Source: Pandoraea nosoerga
Lineage (GTDB): Bacteria > Pseudomonadota > Gammaproteobacteria > Burkholderiales > Burkholderiaceae
Assembly (NCBI RefSeq): GCF_902459585.1
Contig: NZ_CABPSC010000011.1
Span: 62,001 to 126,000, forward strand
DNA: 64,000 nt
Direction of reading: 5' to 3'
The position numbers and the translations under genes are program-made. Position 1 is the stretch's first letter; every line of letters starts with the position of its first letter. Shown here one piece after another: positions 59,893 to 64,000 of this stretch. The notes under the pieces are model-generated. The model was not told the DNA's origin. It did not search any database and saw only the letters and a program-made list of their open reading frames with translations.

Positions 59893-60228
59893 TGTCTCGC
59901 TCCATCGATTGTTAGTGTGAGGCGCGGCACACGATCGGTATCGCTCGCGAAGTACTCGTCGCCGCACATTTTATGTCTACCAAATTAAACATAAAAACAA
60001 TATTTATGTAGAACGTAGTGAAGTCTAGTTCATCGATATCCCGCTCTCGATAGGTGTAAACGCGACGATATCATCGCGACGACAATTGATTTTTCCCATA
60101 AAAATCAATTCAAACCGATCGTTTTTCTGCGTGCTTCATCGAAACAATAATAATCTACATGTTTTGACATTTTGTATTTGCTTGAGTAGCATGAAATCAC
60201 CGTAACGGCTGATATCGTGGAGGCGAGC
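59893..60228. other. Intergenic region between ligase C and P450 genes
   Basis: A 336-bp AT-rich stretch in which no coding sequence is evident. It contains operator/promoter C at 60152-60192 near its right end. A further GTAG-containing element occurs at about 60006-60018 (ATGTAGAACGTAG), which could serve the minus-strand ligase operon. Confidence 0.5.
60152..60192 (+). promoter_or_regulatory. Operator/promoter C upstream of P450
   Basis: Left half AATCTAC (60152-60158, degenerate) and right half GTAGCAT (60186-60192) are again exactly 27 bp apart. Forward promoter: TTGACA (60164-60169), 17 bp, TAGCAT (60187-60192). The start codon of the P450 gene is 37 bp downstream. No good reverse -35 is seen. 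Confidence 0.72.
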
Positions 60229-61422
60229 ATGACGGATGTGACCAACGTGAAGGACGGATACGATCTGTTCTCAGGTGAGTATGCAGAGGACCCGGACGCC
60301 CTCTGGGCCAAGATGCGACAAGGCGGATGCCCGGTCGCGCACAGCGAAAAGTGGGGCGGCTCGTGGGTCGTCACCCGCTACGACGATGTTCGTGACATTG
60401 CGCTCGACAGCGCGCGATTCTCGTCGCGGGCGGTCGAAGTCGCAGGCCCCATTCCGGAGGTTGGGCATGAGTTGTTCTTGCCGCCCCTCACTTCGAACCC
60501 CGAGGACCACAAGGCCCACCGCGAATTGCTGGCGCCCTTCTTCACGCCCGCCAAGATCGCCGAGCTTGAGCCCTTCGTCAGGGAGGAGGCCCGACGCCTG
60601 GCTGAGGCCATTGCTGAGCGCGGGTCTGGCGACGCGGTCGGTGATTTCGCGCGACCACTCGCGCTGTCCGTGATTTCGCACATCCTCAAGGTGCCGGTCG
60701 ATGCGCAAAACCGCTTCGTCGACTGGGTTGTCCGACTCGTCCGGCTCGGCCCGCTGGATCAGAGCGTGCGTAGCGCGGTGGTACGGGAGAAGCTTGAATA
60801 CCTGGAGGGGCTGCTCGAGCAGCGTGCCGCCGAACCCGGCGACGATCTGATCACCTACCTCGCGCATGCGACGCTCGACGGCGAACCGCTATCGCGCAAG
60901 CACAAGCTCGGCAGCCTATTTCTGCTGGTGCTTGCCGGGGCTGACACGACCTGGAGCGCCATGGGCGCGAGTCTCTGGCACCTCGCGTCTCACCCGCAGG
61001 ATCGGGCGCAACTGATCGAACATCCGGAGATCATGCGGACGACGGCCGTCGAAGAGTTGCTGCGTGCCTATGCGCCAGTGTCGATTGCGCGGCTTACGTC
61101 CGAGCCCGTCGAGTTGCACGGGCGCTGCATTGCAGCGCAGCAACGCGTCATCCTGCCGCTCGCGGCGGCCAACCGGGACCCAGCTGTTTTTGACGATCCG
61201 GACGAGGTCAAGCTCGATCGCAAGCGCAATCGCCATCTGACATTTTCGTCGGGCGAACATCGGTGCCTGGGTTCGAACGTCGCCCGCCTTGAATTGCGCG
61301 TCGCACTCGAGGAGTGGCTGCGCGTCATGCCGAACTTTCATCTAAGCGCGCCCGATGCCGTCGAATGGACGGCCGGCCAGACACGCGGCCCCGAACAGGT
61401 GCTGGTCGTCGTCGACCGATAA
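60229..61422 (+). CDS. Bacterial cytochrome P450
   Basis: A 397-residue soluble class I P450 monooxygenase. Motifs: I-helix oxygen-binding LAGADTTWSA (235-244), K-helix EELLR (275-279, ExxR), and the heme loop FSSGEHRCLG (339-348) with the axial Cys346. ATG 60229 has GGAGG 5 bp upstream and is preferred to an ATG four codons earlier. Downstream are alcohol and aldehyde dehydrogenase genes on the same strand. P450, alcohol dehydrogenase and aldehyde dehydrogenase together oxidise a methyl group stepwise to a carboxylate, as known for terpene-alcohol pathways. The ferredoxin and reductase it needs are not in the window. Confidence 0.92.
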   Translation: MTDVTNVKDGYDLFSGEYAEDPDALWAKMRQGGCPVAHSEKWGGSWVVTRYDDVRDIALDSARFSSRAVEVAGPIPEVGHELFLPPLTSNPEDHKAHRELLAPFFTPAKIAELEPFVREEARRLAEAIAERGSGDAVGDFARPLALSVISHILKVPVDAQNRFVDWVVRLVRLGPLDQSVRSAVVREKLEYLEGLLEQRAAEPGDDLITYLAHATLDGEPLSRKHKLGSLFLLVLAGADTTWSAMGASLWHLASHPQDRAQLIEHPEIMRTTAVEELLRAYAPVSIARLTSEPVELHGRCIAAQQRVILPLAAANRDPAVFDDPDEVKLDRKRNRHLTFSSGEHRCLGSNVARLELRVALEEWLRVMPNFHLSAPDAVEWTAGQTRGPEQVLVVVDR

Positions 61423-61477
61423 GACGCCGGATGTTCATTCGATCCCTCCCCATTCTTCTGCTAAACCAACGACTTCC

Positions 61478-62581
61478 ATGAAAACGCAAGCCGCCGTACT
61501 GACCCGCCCCGGAGAGCCTGTCCGGATTCTCGAAATCGATCTCGAACCGCCGCGCGCCGGGGAAATTCTTGTCGCAATCGGCGCCTCGGGCGTGTGCCAT
61601 TCCGACCTGTCCGTCTTCACCGGCAGGTTGCCGAATCCCCTGCCAGTGGTGCTCGGCCATGAGGGCGCGGGCACGGTAGTGGAGGTTGGTGAAGGTGTCA
61701 CCGATCTCGTGCCCGGCGATCGCGTCGTGCTGAGCTGGTTGACTCAATGTGGAAAGTGTTTCTTCTGCGAACACGAGCAGCCGTCGTTGTGCGACTCCGG
61801 AACTGCGGCGATGGCGCGCGGCACCATGCCTGACGGCACCACCCGCTATCGCATGGATGGCGCGCCGGTCTACCACATGGCAGGCCTGGGCACCTTTTCG
61901 CAGCATTGCGTCGTGCCGGCACGCGCCGCCGTCAAGCTCCCCGCCGCCATGGATCTCGCGCCGGCCTCGTTAATCGGGTGCGGCGTGCTCACAGGCTTCG
62001 GTGCGGCCGTCAACACGGCCAAGGTCGCGCTTGGCGAGTCCATCGCGGTCATCGGCTGTGGCGGCGTGGGGCTGAATGCCATCCAGGGCGCCCGCATCAG
62101 CGGTGCCAGCCAGATCATCGCCATCGATCCGAGCGAAGAGCGTCTGGCGTTCGCACGCAGCGTTGGCGCCACGCTGACGTTGCAGCCCGGAGCGGAACTG
62201 ATCCGTCAGGTACGTAAGGCGACCGAAGGTCGCGGGGTCGACGCAGCCATCGAGGTTGTGGGCCGCCAGGAAACCGTGAACGATGCGATCCGCATGACCC
62301 GGCGCGGCGGACGCGCCGTGCTTGTAGGGGCGGGCCCCGAAGACGTTGTCGTCAACGTGCCGGCCTTCACCGGCATCGTGATGACGGAAAAGACGATTCG
62401 CGGATCGCTGTACGGCTCCGCGCATGTGCACCGCGAAGTGAAGCGCCTGATCGGCCTGTACGAGCAGAAGCTGCTCAAGCTCGACGAGCTGGTCACCGAG
62501 ACGTTCGCCTTCCCCGCCATCAACGAAGCTCTGGACTACTGCGCCTCCGGGCGCGGCGCGCGCGCCGTTGTCCGCTTCTGA
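61478..62581 (+). CDS. Zinc-dependent alcohol dehydrogenase (MDR, long-chain/class III-like)
   Basis: A 367-residue medium-chain dehydrogenase. Catalytic zinc ligands: Cys40 (GVCHSD) and His61 (LGHEGAG), with a third Cys in LIGCGVLTGFG. Structural zinc cysteines: 91, 94, 97 and 105 (QCGKCFFCEHEQPSLC). The Rossmann motif is VIGCGGVGLNAIQGA, followed by an Asp (IAIDPSEER) that predicts NAD preference. It would oxidise the alcohol formed by the P450 to an aldehyde. ATG 61478 is 55 bp after the P450 stop. Confidence 0.9.
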   Translation: MKTQAAVLTRPGEPVRILEIDLEPPRAGEILVAIGASGVCHSDLSVFTGRLPNPLPVVLGHEGAGTVVEVGEGVTDLVPGDRVVLSWLTQCGKCFFCEHEQPSLCDSGTAAMARGTMPDGTTRYRMDGAPVYHMAGLGTFSQHCVVPARAAVKLPAAMDLAPASLIGCGVLTGFGAAVNTAKVALGESIAVIGCGGVGLNAIQGARISGASQIIAIDPSEERLAFARSVGATLTLQPGAELIRQVRKATEGRGVDAAIEVVGRQETVNDAIRMTRRGGRAVLVGAGPEDVVVNVPAFTGIVMTEKTIRGSLYGSAHVHREVKRLIGLYEQKLLKLDELVTETFAFPAINEALDYCASGRGARAVVRF

Positions 62582-62618
62582 TGGCCGACTGAATCCTCAC
62601 TTCGATCTTGGAGTCTTC

Positions 62619-64000
62619 ATGACCCAGTACCTCATGACCATCGATGGCCGCGACGTCAGCCCGGCCGATCTGTTTGACGTGATCAACCCGGCGACAGAGC
62701 AGCCGTTTGCGCAGGCGCCCCAGTGCAATCGGGCGCAGCTGGACGAGGCGATGGAGAGCGCATCGCGCGCGTTCCTTGCCTGGGGCACAAGCGAGCTCGA
62801 CACGCGGCGAAATGCCCTGCAAGCCATTGCGAATGCCCTGACGTCAGCGCAGTACACGCTGGCCGAACTCGTGACCAAAGAGCAAGGCAAACCGCTTGGC
62901 GCTGCCGCCTTCGAAGTGGCGGAAACCGCCCGCTGGTTCAGCTACTTCGCGAAGCTGCCTTTGCCAGAGGAGACCTTGCAGGACGATGCTGCCGGCCACG
63001 GGGTGGTCGTCCGGCGTCCGCTCGGCGTAGTCGCCGCCATCACGCCGTGGAATTTCCCTCTCCTGCTGCTGGGGATGAAGCTGGCGCCGGCCCTGCTCGC
63101 CGGCAACACGATCGTGCTCAAGCCGTCGCCCTACACGCCGGTGTCGACACTGGTGGCGGGACGCATCATTGCCGAGCACTTGCCCCCCGGTGTCCTCAAT
63201 GTCGTGAGCGGCGGCGACGAGTTGGGTGCGTGGATGACGAGCCACCCGGCCGTGAGAAAGATCAGCTTCACCGGTTCGGTCGCGACGGGCAAGGCGGTTG
63301 CAGGCGCCGCCGCCCCGGACCTGAAACGCATGACGCTGGAGCTTGGGGGCAACGATGCTGCGATCGTGCTTGACGATGCGGATCCAGCGCGGGTTGCTGC
63401 GGGCATCTTCTGGGGCGCGTTTACCAACAACGGACAGATCTGCGCCGGCATCAAGCGCGTGTTCGTGCCGGACAGCCTGCACGATGCAGTTGTCGATGCA
63501 CTAGCGCAGCGGGCCCGCCGCGTGCGCGTTGGAGACGGCATGGAAGACGGCATGCAGATCGGGCCGATCAACAACAAACCCCAGTTCGAGCGCGTGAAGG
63601 GCCTGGTGTCGGACGCCTTGGCCGAGGGCGCGATTGCGGCGGCCGGGGGCAAGCCGATCGACCGACCGGGTTACTTCTTCGAACCCACTATCCTTCATAA
63701 CGTGCGCGAAGGCATGCGCATCGTCGACGAAGAGCAGTTTGGCCCGGCACTCCCCGTGATGCGTTACGGCGATTTGGACGAGGCCATCGCGCGCGCCAAC
63801 GCGACGCCTTATGGATTGTCGGGCTCGGTGTGGAGTTCGAATGAGGATCGGGCCGCTGACGTCGCTGCGAAGCTCGACTGTGGCAGTGCGTACGTCAACA
63901 CACATCTCGTGGTGCAGCCGCATTTGCCGTTCGGTGGCTGGAAGTGGAGCGGCATTGGCATCGAGAATGGCCCATGGGGCCTCGATGCGTTCTGTTCCCT
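62619..64000 (+). CDS. NAD(P)-dependent aldehyde dehydrogenase (partial, 3' end off window)
   Basis: The first 460 residues of a typical ~475-residue aldehyde dehydrogenase. Motifs: ITPWNFPLLLLGMKLAPALL (oxyanion Asn145), TIVLKPSPYTP, SFTGSVATGKAV (nucleotide-binding), general base Glu241 in LELGGNDAAIVL, nucleophile Cys275 in NNGQICAGIKRV, and EQFGPALPVMRY. Only about 15 residues are missing. ATG 62619 has TGGAG upstream. It probably converts the aldehyde from the preceding dehydrogenase to an acid that a cluster CoA ligase can activate. Confidence 0.92.
   Translation, partial: MTQYLMTIDGRDVSPADLFDVINPATEQPFAQAPQCNRAQLDEAMESASRAFLAWGTSELDTRRNALQAIANALTSAQYTLAELVTKEQGKPLGAAAFEVAETARWFSYFAKLPLPEETLQDDAAGHGVVVRRPLGVVAAITPWNFPLLLLGMKLAPALLAGNTIVLKPSPYTPVSTLVAGRIIAEHLPPGVLNVVSGGDELGAWMTSHPAVRKISFTGSVATGKAVAGAAAPDLKRMTLELGGNDAAIVLDDADPARVAAGIFWGAFTNNGQICAGIKRVFVPDSLHDAVVDALAQRARRVRVGDGMEDGMQIGPINNKPQFERVKGLVSDALAEGAIAAAGGKPIDRPGYFFEPTILHNVREGMRIVDEEQFGPALPVMRYGDLDEAIARANATPYGLSGSVWSSNEDRAADVAAKLDCGSAYVNTHLVVQPHLPFGGWKWSGIGIENGPWGLDAFCS

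Noticed and set aside
60006-60018. A fourth copy of the ATGCTAC-type operator near the ligase C gene
   Set aside because: Only single GTAG-like elements are present and no partner at 27-bp spacing was found.
1-64000. tRNA, rRNA, riboswitch or prophage elements
   Set aside because: Nothing with convincing structure or gene content was seen on either strand by eye. A covariance-model search would be needed to exclude small RNAs.

Overview
The window is GC-rich, densely coded DNA from a Gram-negative betaproteobacterium. Several things point to Burkholderiales, most likely a Burkholderiaceae genus such as Pandoraea: the porin type, the very large two-partner-secretion exoprotein with a DUF3739 C-terminus, the number of aromatic and acyl-CoA catabolic genes, and the LysR/GntR/PaaX regulators. 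The genus is inferred from gene content only. No rRNA, tRNA, CRISPR array, prophage or intact insertion sequence was seen.

Region by region. (1) 1-1.7 kb: the 5' part of a MacA-type efflux adaptor and a divergent TRIC/YadS-family membrane protein. (2) 1.8-17.8 kb: a 4099-residue filamentous-haemagglutinin-family exoprotein. It lies downstream of FecR, ECF sigma, STN-domain and second ECF sigma genes on the same strand. This resembles cell-surface signalling without a visible TonB receptor. (3) 18.0-23.3 kb: a small secreted protein and a D-threonate-type operon (kdgT-like permease, DUF1537 kinase, PdxA2) divergent from its DeoR regulator. (4) 23.4-34.5 kb: mixed housekeeping and accessory genes. 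They include a solute-binding protein without a signal peptide, a sodium:solute symporter with DUF3311, a broken porin, a LuxR regulator, a secreted protein plus lipoprotein pair, an ArsR gene with an SRPBCC-GST fusion, a PanE-like reductase, an EamA transporter and a LysR regulator.

(5) 34.6-46.5 kb: an aromatic-ring cleavage region. Its left edge is decayed: a flavin monooxygenase fused in frame to the end of a short-chain dehydrogenase, and a truncated alpha/beta hydrolase. Next come an XylR/DmpR-type sigma54 regulator, a meta-cleavage hydrolase, an extradiol dioxygenase, a GntR regulator, a second hydrolase, an FAD monooxygenase fused to an esterase, an MFS importer and a lipocalin-like protein. 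A near-identical 17-bp palindrome lies in the promoters at both ends of the set and is probably the GntR operator.

(6) 46.6-64 kb: an acyl-CoA catabolic regulon. It has three acyl-CoA ligases, two enoyl-CoA hydratase-family proteins, a CaiB-type CoA-transferase, a PaaI thioesterase, a porin, an MFS importer, two PaaX-family repressors, a cytochrome P450, a zinc alcohol dehydrogenase and an aldehyde dehydrogenase that runs off the window. Three intergenic promoter regions carry a two-half-site operator with exactly the same geometry (ATGCTAC, 27 bp, GTAGCAT, the third copy with a degenerate left half). In it the half-sites double as -10 boxes. The layout suggests uptake, P450 hydroxylation, oxidation to alcohol, aldehyde and acid, CoA activation, then beta-oxidation-like steps, all under PaaX-type control. 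The substrate cannot be read from the sequence; a terpenoid or alkyl-aromatic compound is a reasonable guess.
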